Assembly (NCBI RefSeq): GCF_004120195.1
Contig: NZ_SCHN01000012.1
Location: 1-64,000 of the forward strand
Origin: Enterovibrio baiacu
Lineage (GTDB): Bacteria; Pseudomonadota; Gammaproteobacteria; Enterobacterales; Vibrionaceae
DNA length: 64,000 nt
Direction of reading: 5' to 3'
The position numbers and the translations under genes were made by a program. The notes under the pieces are model-generated. The model did not search any database and was not told the origin of the DNA. It worked only from the letters and a program-made list of their open reading frames with translations. Below, in pieces: positions 10,060 through 19,571 of the stretch (its first letter is position 1; each line of letters starts with the position of its first letter).

Positions 10060-11859
10060 TTACTCTCTGTTCCAGCTTTGGTGACGCTCTGTGTCACCTT
10101 TCATCTCAAGGTCAAACAACTCCTCAAGCTCTAAGCGTGCTTCTTTTACTCGCGATGCACCAATCACGTCATCGCTGTGGTGTGGCTGCATTTCATGTAA
10201 TCGCACTTCATCTAACTTTCTAAAAAAGGCTTCTGCACGCTTTGCTTTGTACGGGTGCATTCCTAATGCGATCAAGGTTTGTTTCCCCAAATCCAACGCA
10301 CTTAAAAAAGTTTCGCGCGAAAAGCCCGTCACGTTATGACCGAGCAGTTGGTTGGCTTCGACGCGGCTTCGTGCACGCGCGAACACTTTCAGGTTCGGGA
10401 AATGACGCTGACAAAGGTCCACAACCTCGATCACCTCTTCCGGCGAGTCAGTACATACGACGATGGCCTCTGCCGTTGCCGCCCCGGCTGCACGCAGCAA
10501 ATCGAGCTGTGTGGCATCACCGTAATACACCTTGTAGCCGAAGCGTCTGAGGAAAGCGATTTGAGAAGGATCTTGCTCAAGAATAGTCAGCTTGATTTTG
10601 TTAGCAAAGAGTAAACGCCCCACCATTTGGCCGAAACGACCAAAGCCAACAATGATGACGCGGCGATCACCTTCATGATCGAACTGGTCATTTTCAGGCT
10701 CTGCTACATCCGCATTCATCTTCCGTGCAAGCCACATTTTTTGTAGCAACAGCATCAGCGGCGTGGTCATCATCGACAAGCTCACCACCACCAGTAAGAA
10801 AGCATTCAATGATGGGTCAAGTAATCCCTCGCCGCGCGCTGCCGTAAACAGAACAAACGCAAACTCTCCGCCTTGACTAAGAAGAATCGCCACTTGGCTT
10901 CGCGTTCGTGCACTCCCACCAAAAAGTCGAACTAAGCCATAAATAATGGCGGCCTTCACGCCAATGAGCGCTGCGACTGCGCCGAGTATTTCTAGCGGAT
11001 ACTCAAACAGCAAACCAAGGTCAACGGCCATGCCGACCGCGATAAAGAACAGCCCCAGCAATAGCCCTTTGAACGGTTCAATCGCCACCTCAAGCTCATG
11101 ACGGTATTCGCTTTCCGCAAGCAGCACACCCGCCAAAAATGTACCCAATGCCATGGACAGCCCTAACGCCTGCATGCCAAGCGCAATACCAATGACCAAC
11201 ATCAGCGCCGCTATGGTAAACATCTCTTTGACGCGGCTCGTCACCACCCAACGCAGGATAGGTCGCAACAAGTAGTGACCGCCTACCAGCAATGCGGCGA
11301 TCGCGCCTAACATCATACCGACATCCAGCCAACTGCCGCTCGCCCCGCCTGTTAACGCAGGTAAAACAGCCAGCATGGGGATCACGGCAATATCTTGGAA
11401 CAGTAAAACCGCGAAGGCAGACTGACCTGATTCACTGCGCATCAAGTGTTGTTCTTCAATGATGCGCATCGCAATCGCAGTGGAAGACAACGCCAGCCCC
11501 ATGCCGACGACCAGCGCATCCACACGGTTCACGCCAAATGAATACACGATAAGGCCAATAACCACACAGCTGATAAAGACTTGGCTTCCCCCCAACCCCA
11601 AAATGGGTCGTCGCATTTGCAGCAGTTTTTTGGGATTCAGTTCCAGACCGATCAAGAACAACAGCAAGACCACGCCGAGTTCAGCAAAATGCAAAATCGC
11701 TTCAACATCGCTGATGAGCCTCAAGCCCCATGGACCAATCACGATACCCGCGATCAAATACCCTAATACAGAGCCGATTCCCAAACGTTGCGCCAACGGC
11801 ACGGCCACAACGGCAGCCGCAAGAAAGATAAGCGCATCAAGCAGGTAGTTATGTCCCAT
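10060..11859 (-). CDS. kefB: Glutathione-regulated potassium-efflux system protein KefB
   Basis: CPA2-family K+/H+ antiporter, 599 residues (E. coli KefB 601). The membrane domain of about 12 helices covers roughly residues 1-380. A cytoplasmic RCK/TrkA-N domain follows, with the nucleotide-binding motif VIIVGFGRFGQMVGRLL. The ATG at 11857-11859 is chosen because GGAGG stands 7 bases upstream and the length fits. This ATG overlaps the kefG stop by one base (TGATG), so translation is probably coupled. Protects against electrophiles by acidifying the cytoplasm. Confidence 0.95.
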   Translation of the reverse strand: MGHNYLLDALIFLAAAVVAVPLAQRLGIGSVLGYLIAGIVIGPWGLRLISDVEAILHFAELGVVLLLFLIGLELNPKKLLQMRRPILGLGGSQVFISCVVIGLIVYSFGVNRVDALVVGMGLALSSTAIAMRIIEEQHLMRSESGQSAFAVLLFQDIAVIPMLAVLPALTGGASGSWLDVGMMLGAIAALLVGGHYLLRPILRWVVTSRVKEMFTIAALMLVIGIALGMQALGLSMALGTFLAGVLLAESEYRHELEVAIEPFKGLLLGLFFIAVGMAVDLGLLFEYPLEILGAVAALIGVKAAIIYGLVRLFGGSARTRSQVAILLSQGGEFAFVLFTAARGEGLLDPSLNAFLLVVVSLSMMTTPLMLLLQKMWLARKMNADVAEPENDQFDHEGDRRVIIVGFGRFGQMVGRLLFANKIKLTILEQDPSQIAFLRRFGYKVYYGDATQLDLLRAAGAATAEAIVVCTDSPEEVIEVVDLCQRHFPNLKVFARARSRVEANQLLGHNVTGFSRETFLSALDLGKQTLIALGMHPYKAKRAEAFFRKLDEVRLHEMQPHHSDDVIGASRVKEARLELEELFDLEMKGDTERHQSWNRE

Positions 11860-12422
11860 CAAACCACCTCCGCCACAGGGTTGCACAACCAATCGGCATA
11901 CAACTCGGCGTGCGCCGCTCGGTCATCATCCGTCACGCGACGCGCCCAGTGCAGCACCAAGGGTTCCACCCAACGCATTTGACACAGCAACGCCGTGAGC
12001 TCAAAGGGCTGAAGCAATTCCGCCATGCTGTATTTGTTGTAACCGGTTTGACTAAAAGCCTCTGCCGCGCCACCCGTGGTGACAACAAAACGGCACGTTT
12101 TCCCTGCAAGGGCATTTCCCCCGCCGTGAGCAAAGCCTTTTCCGAGCACCACATCGATCCACTCTTTGAGGAGCGAGGGGCAGGAATACATTTGAAGAGG
12201 ATGTTGAAACACAATCACATCATGGCTGAGCAGTAACTCACGTTCGTAGTGAACATCAATAATGAAATCAGGGTACGTGGCGTAGAGATCATGGACGGTC
12301 ACGTGGTTTAACTGGCGTGCGGAGTCGAGCATGTCCTTGTTCGCGACAGACTCATAAGGGTCTGGATGCGCAAACAGCACTAAAACTTTGGATCGGAAAA
12401 GTGAGGCTTTGGTGGTTTCCAT
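11859..12422 (-). CDS. kefG: KefB ancillary protein KefG
   Basis: Flavodoxin-fold quinone-reductase-like protein of 187 residues (E. coli 184) that KefB needs for full activity. Family motifs are VLVLFAHPDPYESVANKDML, QHPLQMYSCPSLLKEWID and TTGGAAEAFSQTGYNKY. Directly upstream of kefB with a stop/start overlap. A TATAAT-like box lies upstream near 12472. Confidence 0.95.
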   Translation of the reverse strand: METTKASLFRSKVLVLFAHPDPYESVANKDMLDSARQLNHVTVHDLYATYPDFIIDVHYERELLLSHDVIVFQHPLQMYSCPSLLKEWIDVVLGKGFAHGGGNALAGKTCRFVVTTGGAAEAFSQTGYNKYSMAELLQPFELTALLCQMRWVEPLVLHWARRVTDDDRAAHAELYADWLCNPVAEVV

Positions 12423-12705
12423 CTCGCAGCAAAATCCTTTTAGCCGTATAAACGGTTCTTTTTATAGTCTTATTATAATGACACATATACCCAAGCAACC
12501 CGAATCCGATGTGGACCCGTTGCATAGAGACAACACCTCATCGCACGGTGTTGTCTGAACCCTTCCACCATACGGTAATTGGCGCGGGTTTTCACGGACT
12601 GATCGAGGCGCTTCACTCGGTAGGCTGGCAGCCTCAGTGCTTAACTGGTATAACTGCGCGAGAATTTTTTACCCCATTGCACGCGGCCGGAGCCGCCAAG
12701 TAGTC

Positions 12706-14628
12706 ATGATCACACTTTCTGATATCCAGCTTCTTCGCGGCGGCAAACCGCTACTTAATCAAGCATCCGCTACCATTCATCCGGGCGATAAAGTCGGCCT
12801 AGTGGGTAAGAATGGTTGCGGTAAATCAACGCTGTTCGCGTTGCTAAAAGATGAAATGACCTTGGACGCAGGTAGCTGCAACTTCCCAAGCGGTTGGGAA
12901 CTTGCGTGGGTCGCGCAAGAAACCCCAGCACTCGAGCGTCAAGCCATTGAGTACGTGATTGACGGTGACCGTGAATATCGCCAATTAGAAAATGCCCTTC
13001 GCCAAGCCGAAATCGACGATGACGGCCACAAGGTTGCGATTTTGCATGACAAGATTGACGCGGTTGGCGGATACAGCATTCGTGCCCGTGCAGCAGAGCT
13101 ACTCGACGGCCTTGGCTTTCGCCAAGATCAAATGGCATGGAACCTTACCCAATTCTCGGGCGGTTGGCGTATGCGCCTTAACCTTGCTCAAGCGCTATTG
13201 TGCCGCTCTGACCTCCTGCTGCTCGATGAACCGACCAACCACTTGGATTTGGATGCGGTCATGTGGCTTGAGAAATGGTTGCAGAACTACCGCGGCACCT
13301 TGGTGTTGATTTCCCATGACCGCGATTTCTTAGATCCTGTGGTTAACCGCATCATTCACATCGAAAACCAATTGCTGAATGAATACACGGGTAACTACTC
13401 AGCCTTCGAAACCATGCGTGCCGAGAAACTGGTACTGCAACAATCCATGTACCAGAAGCAACAAAAGCAAATGTCGCACATGCAATCGTATATCGATCGC
13501 TTCCGCTACAAGGCCAGCAAAGCACGCCAAGCACAAAGCCGAATTAAAGCGCTGGAGCGCATGGAAAAAGTGCTGCCTGCGCAGTTTGATAACCCGTTTA
13601 GCTTTGAGTTTCGTGAACCTGCCGCGCTGCCAAACCCTATCTTGATGATGGAGAAAGTGGCTGCGGGTTATGCCGACAACCTCATCCTAGAGAAAGTGCA
13701 CTTGAACCTCGTGCCGGGCAGCCGCATCGGTTTGCTGGGTCGAAATGGTGCGGGTAAATCCACACTGATTAAATTGCTGTCTGGCGAACTGCCAGCGCAA
13801 GCAGGTGAACTGCGTTACTCCCAAGGCGTGAAAATTGGTTACTTCGCGCAGCATCAGCTGGAAACCCTGCGTAACGATGAAACCCCGTTGCAGCACATGA
13901 ACCGTCTTGCGCCGCTTGCAACCGAGCAACAGCTTCGCGACTACTTGGGTAGCTTTGGCTTTATCGGCGACAAAGCCCTTGAGATGATTGGTCCTTTCTC
14001 CGGTGGTGAAAAAGCCCGTCTCGTGTTGGCATTGATTGTTTGGCAAAAACCGAACCTCTTGCTGCTCGATGAACCGACAAACCACTTAGATTTGGACATG
14101 CGCTCTGCGTTGACCATCGCTCTGCAATCGTTTGAAGGTGCCATGGTTATCGTCAGTCACGACCGTTATTTACTTCGTGCAACCACAGACGATTTATACT
14201 TAGTGCATGACAGACAAGTTGCACCGTTCAATGGTGATCTGCACGACTATCACCAATGGCTCGCAGAACAGCAACGCGCAGAGCGTCGCCAAGAACAGGC
14301 TGAATCCGCAAAGCCAGTGAGCGAAAACGCGCAAGTAAATCGTAAAGAGCAGAAACGTCTCGAAGCTGAGTTCCGCCGTGAAACCGCGCCAATTCGTAAG
14401 AAAATTGACAAGTTAGACACAAAACTCGAGCATTTCTCTGAGACAATCGCCGAGGCTGAATCAGCCCTATCAGAAGCATCAATTTATGAAGCGGCGAACA
14501 AAGACAAGCTAACAGACGTGTTACGTAAGCAGGCTGAAGCGAAATCGTCGTTGGAAGAGGTCGAATTGGAATGGATGGAACTTCAGGAACAACTGGAGGA
14601 AATGGAAGCGGCGTTCCAAGCCCGCTAA
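12706..14628 (+). CDS. yheS: ABC-F family ATPase YheS
   Basis: Ribosome-associated ABC-F ATPase with two nucleotide-binding domains and no membrane segment, 640 residues (E. coli 637). Walker A motifs are GKNGCGKST and GRNGAGKST; signatures are FSGGWRMR and FSGGEKARL; both Walker B motifs read LLLLDEPTNHLDLD. The inter-domain linker and a coiled-coil C-terminal domain (residues about 530-640) are present. The start MITLSDIQLLRGG is preferred over an upstream in-frame start because it matches the family N-terminus. Confidence 0.95.
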   Translation: MITLSDIQLLRGGKPLLNQASATIHPGDKVGLVGKNGCGKSTLFALLKDEMTLDAGSCNFPSGWELAWVAQETPALERQAIEYVIDGDREYRQLENALRQAEIDDDGHKVAILHDKIDAVGGYSIRARAAELLDGLGFRQDQMAWNLTQFSGGWRMRLNLAQALLCRSDLLLLDEPTNHLDLDAVMWLEKWLQNYRGTLVLISHDRDFLDPVVNRIIHIENQLLNEYTGNYSAFETMRAEKLVLQQSMYQKQQKQMSHMQSYIDRFRYKASKARQAQSRIKALERMEKVLPAQFDNPFSFEFREPAALPNPILMMEKVAAGYADNLILEKVHLNLVPGSRIGLLGRNGAGKSTLIKLLSGELPAQAGELRYSQGVKIGYFAQHQLETLRNDETPLQHMNRLAPLATEQQLRDYLGSFGFIGDKALEMIGPFSGGEKARLVLALIVWQKPNLLLLDEPTNHLDLDMRSALTIALQSFEGAMVIVSHDRYLLRATTDDLYLVHDRQVAPFNGDLHDYHQWLAEQQRAERRQEQAESAKPVSENAQVNRKEQKRLEAEFRRETAPIRKKIDKLDTKLEHFSETIAEAESALSEASIYEAANKDKLTDVLRKQAEAKSSLEEVELEWMELQEQLEEMEAAFQAR

Positions 14629-15083
14629 AGCAAGCTGCCACGCCTGATGGATTGTGGCAATTTTGCCTCCACCATTACAGCAAGCAAGAGGTCAAACACG
14701 CCAGCCTTAAACTGCAAGACGAGTTTAAGGGCAACGTGAATTTGGCCTTATTGCTCGTTTGGCTTGAAGACGCAGGCTTTACACTGTCTGCGCATTCACT
14801 TACTGCACTTCGACAATCCTTGACCCATTCTGAAACTTTACTGACACGCTACCGATTAATGCGCCGAGAACTCAAACCTCAGCTTTCGCGTGGCGCGTAT
14901 CAAAAGATGCTGAACTACGAACTCACCCTCGAAAAGTTTCAACAGCAAGAACTACTCGCGTGTATCAATCAACAACCTTGGCTCGATGAGGGCCCTTCGA
15001 CAGTTGAGCTCTACTGCGAGCAACTGGATATTGCTGCCCGCTATCTATACCCAACGTTGATGAAAGGGCTGAATACCCGTTAA
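14571..15083 (+). CDS. TIGR02444 family protein
   Basis: 170 residues, resembling the gammaproteobacterial TIGR02444 (DUF2390) family: LWQFCLHHYSKQEVKHASL, then VNLALLLVWLEDAGF. The most likely start is the ATG at 14571, inside the end of yheS in another frame, with GAAGAGG upstream; a TTG at 14652 is the main alternative, since the first 25 residues are low-complexity. Function unknown. Probably cotranscribed with yheS. Confidence 0.78.
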   Translation: MDGTSGTTGGNGSGVPSPLKQAATPDGLWQFCLHHYSKQEVKHASLKLQDEFKGNVNLALLLVWLEDAGFTLSAHSLTALRQSLTHSETLLTRYRLMRRELKPQLSRGAYQKMLNYELTLEKFQQQELLACINQQPWLDEGPSTVELYCEQLDIAARYLYPTLMKGLNTR

Positions 15084-15114
15084 ACCGCCCTTCATCAGAT
15101 TCGTCATCACACCA

Positions 15115-15717
15115 TCACATCCAAATGAACAACAAGCACGAAGCGGTTAATGCGCCCATGATACGATTAAAAATAACCCAGCTTCGTTCTGTTGAAAGCG
15201 CTTTGCCAACCCAAACGCCGAACCCTGCCCACAATGACGTCAGCGGAAAACCTACCGCCATGAATGCCATCACAATCACCAGCGCAGACCACCAATAGTC
15301 GCCCCCTGACAACGTAAATGTACCGACAGCACTCACGGCCATCGCCCACGCCTTCGGGTTCACATACTGGAACAATGCCCCTTCCATCAATGTCATCGGA
15401 CGACGATCGGACGATTCGCTTTCCGACGGCGCGCCAGCAATCGCAATGCGCCATGCCAGATAAAGTAAGTAACCACTGGCCGCCAACTTCATCCCCTCTT
15501 GCACCATCGGGTAGGTTTTAAATACCACGCCCAGTCCTGCCGCCACGACCGCAATAAGCGAAGCGACACCTAATGTAATGCCCACCAGATGTGGCACGGT
15601 GCGGCGATAGCCAAAATTCGCCCCAGACGCGGTTAGCATCATATTGTTCGGCCCTGGTGTACCCGTCATGGTTGCGGCAAATACCGCCAAGGTTACTAAA
15701 AACGAAACTTCCATCAT
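15115..15717 (-). CDS. LysE/RhtB family amino acid exporter
   Basis: 200 residues, about six transmembrane helices, with the N-terminal family motif GTPGPNNMML and a central hydrophilic loop around residues 85-105. Exports an amino acid or similar small molecule; the substrate cannot be deduced. Two consecutive ATG codons begin the frame, preceded by GGGAG. It is divergent from a MocR-type regulator gene, and a perfect 16-base palindrome lies 20 bases upstream, so regulation by that neighbour is likely. Confidence 0.9.
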   Translation of the reverse strand: MMEVSFLVTLAVFAATMTGTPGPNNMMLTASGANFGYRRTVPHLVGITLGVASLIAVVAAGLGVVFKTYPMVQEGMKLAASGYLLYLAWRIAIAGAPSESESSDRRPMTLMEGALFQYVNPKAWAMAVSAVGTFTLSGGDYWWSALVIVMAFMAVGFPLTSLWAGFGVWVGKALSTERSWVIFNRIMGALTASCLLFIWM

Positions 15718-15736
15718 GAATTGTCTCCCTGCTCAC

Positions 15737-15752
15737 ATTGTATCGATACAAT
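15737..15752. promoter_or_regulatory. Perfect 16-bp palindrome, likely regulator operator
   Basis: ATTGTATCGATACAAT equals its own reverse complement over all 16 bases. It lies 20 bases upstream of the exporter start, in the 124-base gap between the divergent exporter and MocR-type gene. This is the position expected for an operator of that regulator. Confidence 0.6.
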
Positions 15753-15832
15753 CCACACAACATTGTTGAAAAAGCCACCAAAAGTGGTTAAAAATAACGC
15801 TAACAGGGATCGGAAATCGGATCAAAAGGTTT

Positions 15833-15849
15833 ATTGTCACCATGACAAT
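15833..15849. promoter_or_regulatory. Inverted repeat over the regulator start codon
   Basis: ATTGTCA-CCA-TGACAAT, a perfect 7-base inverted repeat spanning the start codon of the MocR-type gene. The right arm is repeated once (TGACAATCATGACAAT). A possible autoregulatory site, or coincidence of the repeated first codons. Confidence 0.35.
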
Positions 15850-17224
15850 CATGACAATTACGCTAGATAAGCAAGGATTGCCGCTTTATCGACAGATCGC
15901 TGATGCGATTGCTGAGCAAGTCGCGGCCAACACACTGCAGCCGGGGACAAAGCTCCCCACCCACAGAGCACTCGCCGATGCATTGTCTGTCACCGTAGGC
16001 ACCGTGACGCGTGCTTATGCTGAAGCAGAGCGGCGTGGCATCGTGGAAGCCAAAGTGGGTGCTGGTACCTATATCTGCCATGCTGACAAACCCCTTTGGA
16101 CATTTGCACCACCGCCGACGCCAGGCATCATGAGCTTTGGCTACAATGTGCCGCCAGCCATTAATCGTGCTGATTTGATATCAGAAGCGCTTCAACAACT
16201 CGCCGCGCACCCCAATGAGCTCAATAATTTGATGCTCTACCAATCCCCGATGGGCATCGCGCATCATCGTGAGATTTTGTCTAAGTGGCTTGCGCAACAT
16301 AACGTGAAAACAGATCCCAACCGCCTGCTCTTTTGCTCAGGTGCGCAAAACGCCATGCAGCTTTGCTTAGTTACCCTATGCAGAGCTGGCGATACCATCT
16401 TGACCGATAAACTCACTTACCCCGGGTTATTGAGCCTTGCTAAACAACTTCGATTAACGGTCAAACCTGTCGAAATGGATGACGAGGGCATGCTGCCCGA
16501 ATCCCTCAAAACGGCGTATCAACAATATCAGCCACGTTTGGTGTACATGACGCCAACACTGCAAAACCCCACCACTGCCACCATGAGCGAAGAAAGACGT
16601 CATGACATCATTCGCGTCTGCCGCGAGTTGCAATTGGTGATATTGGAAGATGACATCAACGGCATCCTGCCCAAAGAAAGGCCAAACCCTATCGTTAACC
16701 TCGCCCCTGATGACGTTATCTACGTCGGTGGTTTAGCGAAAACGTTAGCGCCGGGGCTCAGGCTGGGGTTCCTTCAACTTCCAGAGCGTTACTACCCGCA
16801 CTTCGTGAACGCGCTTCAAAATCACAGCTGGATGATCAGCCCTTTGCTTACCGCCATGGCATCAATTCTGTTAGAAAATGGGGCGGCGAATCAGATACTC
16901 GAGACGATCCGCGATCAAATGGAAGCACGTTGGCGCATCGCGCAAGCGTATTTAAAAGACGTCGATTTTCGCTATCATCCCAACAGCTTTCATGGCTGGC
17001 TTCGACTGCCCGATGAATGGTCGTTGAGCGAGTTCCTCGCGGAAAGCAAAGCCCGAGGTGTAGAAGTGAAATCATCAGAACTGTTCGTGCCAGCAGGCTA
17101 TTCCGCGCCGCCTTACGTACGTATTGCATTGAGTGCGCCACCCGACAGAGAAACGCTGGAAAAAGGCCTTCATGAACTGGCTGACTTATTGGCGAACCCG
17201 CCTTTGTCCGATTTTGCGTTGTGA
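15842..17224 (+). CDS. MocR-type PLP-dependent transcriptional regulator
   Basis: 460 residues. Residues 8-78 are a GntR-type winged helix (LPLYRQIADAIAEQVAANTL, then LPTHRALADALSVTVGTVTR). The rest is an aminotransferase-like fold-type I domain. GLAKTLAPGLRLG carries the expected Schiff-base lysine at Lys300, with acidic residues LEDD at 269-271, so the PLP site looks intact. MocR proteins sense amino acids or vitamers; here the divergent LysE-type exporter is the likely target. The start could be the second ATG at 15851. Confidence 0.9.
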   Translation: MTIMTITLDKQGLPLYRQIADAIAEQVAANTLQPGTKLPTHRALADALSVTVGTVTRAYAEAERRGIVEAKVGAGTYICHADKPLWTFAPPPTPGIMSFGYNVPPAINRADLISEALQQLAAHPNELNNLMLYQSPMGIAHHREILSKWLAQHNVKTDPNRLLFCSGAQNAMQLCLVTLCRAGDTILTDKLTYPGLLSLAKQLRLTVKPVEMDDEGMLPESLKTAYQQYQPRLVYMTPTLQNPTTATMSEERRHDIIRVCRELQLVILEDDINGILPKERPNPIVNLAPDDVIYVGGLAKTLAPGLRLGFLQLPERYYPHFVNALQNHSWMISPLLTAMASILLENGAANQILETIRDQMEARWRIAQAYLKDVDFRYHPNSFHGWLRLPDEWSLSEFLAESKARGVEVKSSELFVPAGYSAPPYVRIALSAPPDRETLEKGLHELADLLANPPLSDFAL

Positions 17225-17234
17225 GAACCCGAGA

Positions 17235-18248
17235 ATGACAGCAGAAACATCGACAGCTTCTGTCGCACAAGACCACACTACACCTCACGACTTCGTGCCC
17301 ATGAAGTGGGGAAGCAACCCACACGTGCAAACCCTACTGCCACGTTTTGTTCGGCGCAAAGCGCTGTTTGAACCTGTTTGGCAGCGCATCGATACACCTG
17401 ATGGCGATTTTCTCGACCTCGCGTGGACGGAAGCGCCAGAAATCGCAAAAGGTAAACCGCTGGTGGTGCTATTTCATGGATTGGCAGGGTGTTTCTACAG
17501 CCCTTATGCCAATGGGTTGATGAAAGCGTTCAAAGACAAAGGTTGGCTGTGTGTGCTCATGCACTTTCGAGGATGCAGTGGCCTCATCAACAAAAGACCA
17601 CGAAGCTACCATTCCGGCGAAACCAGCGACGCCCGTTTTTTCTTGGAGCACATCAACCAACACTTCCAAGATGTCCCCCGTGTGGCGGTTGGGGTGTCGT
17701 TGGGCGGCAACATGCTGGTGCGTTATTTGGCGGAGTTTAAACACGAACCGCTCATCAAAGCGGGTTGCGTTATCAGCGCACCGCTCGATTTGCTGTCATG
17801 TTCAAGCCGCATTCAGCAGGGGTTTTCGAAGGTTTATCAAGCGTATTTACTGCGCTCAATGAATCGCTCACTGGTCAACAAACTGCAGCGCCACCCAGAA
17901 ATTGGTCATTGGAAAAGCGGTGAGAAAGTCCAGATATCGAGCGTGTATGAGTTTGATAAAACCGTCACCGCCCCGCTCCACCAATTCAAAAGTGCAGAAG
18001 ATTATTATCAGCAATGCAGTGGCTTAGGGGTACTGCACGACATTGCGACACCGCTAAAAGTGATCCATGCTAAAGATGATCCTTTTATGACTGATGCGGT
18101 GATCCCGACAACACCTTTACCTAACAATATTGAGTATCACCTTACGGAAAACGGCGGTCATGTTGGATTTGTGTCTGGCACGCCTCAAGCCCCTGAGTTC
18201 TGGCTTGAGAAAGAAGTGCCCCGCTGGCTGGCCCTGCACCTAACATAG
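17235..18248 (+). CDS. yheT: YheT family alpha/beta hydrolase
   Basis: 337 residues (E. coli YheT about 340). Contains LVVLFHGLAGCFYSPYANGL, the nucleophile elbow GVSLGGNML, a late acid DDPF and the catalytic-type histidine in ENGGHVGF. The family also has the N-terminal NPHVQTLLPR motif seen here. Substrate unknown. The chosen ATG lies 10 bases after the preceding stop; an in-frame upstream ATG at 17133 would overlap the regulator gene by 92 bases and is less likely. Ends a run shared with enterics apart from the inserted neighbours. Confidence 0.92.
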   Translation: MTAETSTASVAQDHTTPHDFVPMKWGSNPHVQTLLPRFVRRKALFEPVWQRIDTPDGDFLDLAWTEAPEIAKGKPLVVLFHGLAGCFYSPYANGLMKAFKDKGWLCVLMHFRGCSGLINKRPRSYHSGETSDARFFLEHINQHFQDVPRVAVGVSLGGNMLVRYLAEFKHEPLIKAGCVISAPLDLLSCSSRIQQGFSKVYQAYLLRSMNRSLVNKLQRHPEIGHWKSGEKVQISSVYEFDKTVTAPLHQFKSAEDYYQQCSGLGVLHDIATPLKVIHAKDDPFMTDAVIPTTPLPNNIEYHLTENGGHVGFVSGTPQAPEFWLEKEVPRWLALHLT

Positions 18249-18278
18249 CCATAATAAGCAGGGCGAGAGAGGTGAAGT

Positions 18279-19274
18279 ATGACATTTTCTCGCATTGTAA
18301 TTTACGCCATGGTAGGCGGCATATTTGCAACCACTGCATGCGCTGCCCCTGACCAAGAGACTGAAGCGGTCCGCTTCGGTCCACTGATTATGCAAACACA
18401 AGCCCCACTCCAAATCACGGGGCTTACCCCCATGATTTTTGATCCTTTTGCATTAGCAACGAACGAAACCGACGTTTTCGCGACAGGCACCGTTGCAAGC
18501 ATTTGGGCCAACACCCCTGAATATCAATTCGACTACTACCACAACCAATTTATGCTAGGCATGCTTCATGCACTTTCCGACGACACCAACGTCGGGCTTT
18601 GGTATCAATACCGGTATGCCGCAAACAATCGATTAGACGGGCTCACAGAAAAATTCCACAGCGTGTTTGGCATCGACCAAAATGGTCGCACTGAGGTCGA
18701 TGAAGACAGGTTCTATGTCTATGTGCCCGACAGCCAATCAGCACCCAGTGAAGACTTTATTGGGGATGCCGTGGTCAACGCGGTGAACCTTTACGCTGAA
18801 CACAATGTGTATCGTACCGAACATCATGCTTTCAGTGTTGGCGCAACGCTCTTCTTCAACCGCGTCGCGTCAGGCGAATTTGAGAACACGGCGTTTGAAC
18901 AATCACTGCAACTTAATTACGGCTTCCAGCAGCAAAAACATAAAGTTGCCGCCATGCTTTCCCTCGTGCATCGACCAGACAATCAGCAGCACGGTATCGA
19001 TCTTCGTCAATGGGGCGTTAACGGCGGCGTCAGTTACCAATACCAATGGTTCAAACACCATGAGCTTATTGCCGAATATCTTGTTTCAACGGGCAAAGCA
19101 CACGACAACCACCTTACTGAGTTAACTGACATCGTCCATGAATTCGCGCTGGGCTATCGCTACCTTTTTGGCAACAGTGCGATAGAATTAGGGGCACTTG
19201 AAAACATGTTTAATCACGACAACAGTTCAGATATCGTGTTTTCTGCCTCCTTTCGGCACCGTTTAACCTTGTAG
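18279..19274 (+). CDS. Predicted outer-membrane beta-barrel protein, DUF3187-like
   Basis: 331 residues with a signal-like N-terminus ([23 protein letters not shown]). Then [19 protein letters not shown], a start resembling DUF3187 proteins. Alternating hydrophobic strands rich in Tyr, Phe and His continue to the end ([20 protein letters not shown], then [11 protein letters not shown]), as in small outer-membrane barrels. AGAGGTGAAG stands before the ATG. Function unknown. It separates yheT from yheU, which are adjacent in E. coli. Confidence 0.75.
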   Translation: MTFSRIVIYAMVGGIFATTACAAPDQETEAVRFGPLIMQTQAPLQITGLTPMIFDPFALATNETDVFATGTVASIWANTPEYQFDYYHNQFMLGMLHALSDDTNVGLWYQYRYAANNRLDGLTEKFHSVFGIDQNGRTEVDEDRFYVYVPDSQSAPSEDFIGDAVVNAVNLYAEHNVYRTEHHAFSVGATLFFNRVASGEFENTAFEQSLQLNYGFQQQKHKVAAMLSLVHRPDNQQHGIDLRQWGVNGGVSYQYQWFKHHELIAEYLVSTGKAHDNHLTELTDIVHEFALGYRYLFGNSAIELGALENMFNHDNSSDIVFSASFRHRLTL

Positions 19275-19284
19275 GTATCCGCAC

Positions 19285-19503
19285 ATGATTGTTCCTTGGC
19301 AAGAAATCCCCGAAGAATCCTTGAGAGGATTAGTCGAGCATTTTGTATTACGTGAAGGCACGGACTACGGCGAACAAGAAGCCAGCTTCGAAGAGAAAGT
19401 CGAGCAGGTCTATAACTTGCTCAAACGCAAAGAAGCCGTAGTCGTTTATTCTGAATTACACGAAACGGTCGATATCAAATCGACCCGATCACTGAGCGCA
19501 TAA
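19285..19503 (+). CDS. yheU: YheU family protein
   Basis: 72 residues, identical in length to E. coli YheU, with the family core [20 protein letters not shown] and the SELHETVDI segment. Function unknown. 10 bases after the preceding gene and 68 bases before prkB. Confidence 0.95.
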   Translation: MIVPWQEIPEESLRGLVEHFVLREGTDYGEQEASFEEKVEQVYNLLKRKEAVVVYSELHETVDIKSTRSLSA

Positions 19504-19571
19504 CACGCGCTTGACCTCACCTCTACACCCTGTTAATTGTTGGCTATCTATTAAAATTGACAGGGTTTGTC

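Noticed and set aside
12423-12705. Possible short gene between kefG and yheS, or an N-terminal extension of YheS
   Set aside because: The extension from 12637 lacks family resemblance, and the rest is compatible with divergent promoters only.
15055-15103. Hairpin GATGAAAGGGC/GCCCTTCATC at the end of the TIGR02444 gene as a terminator
   Set aside because: The stem is interrupted, the loop is long and no T-tract follows on either strand.
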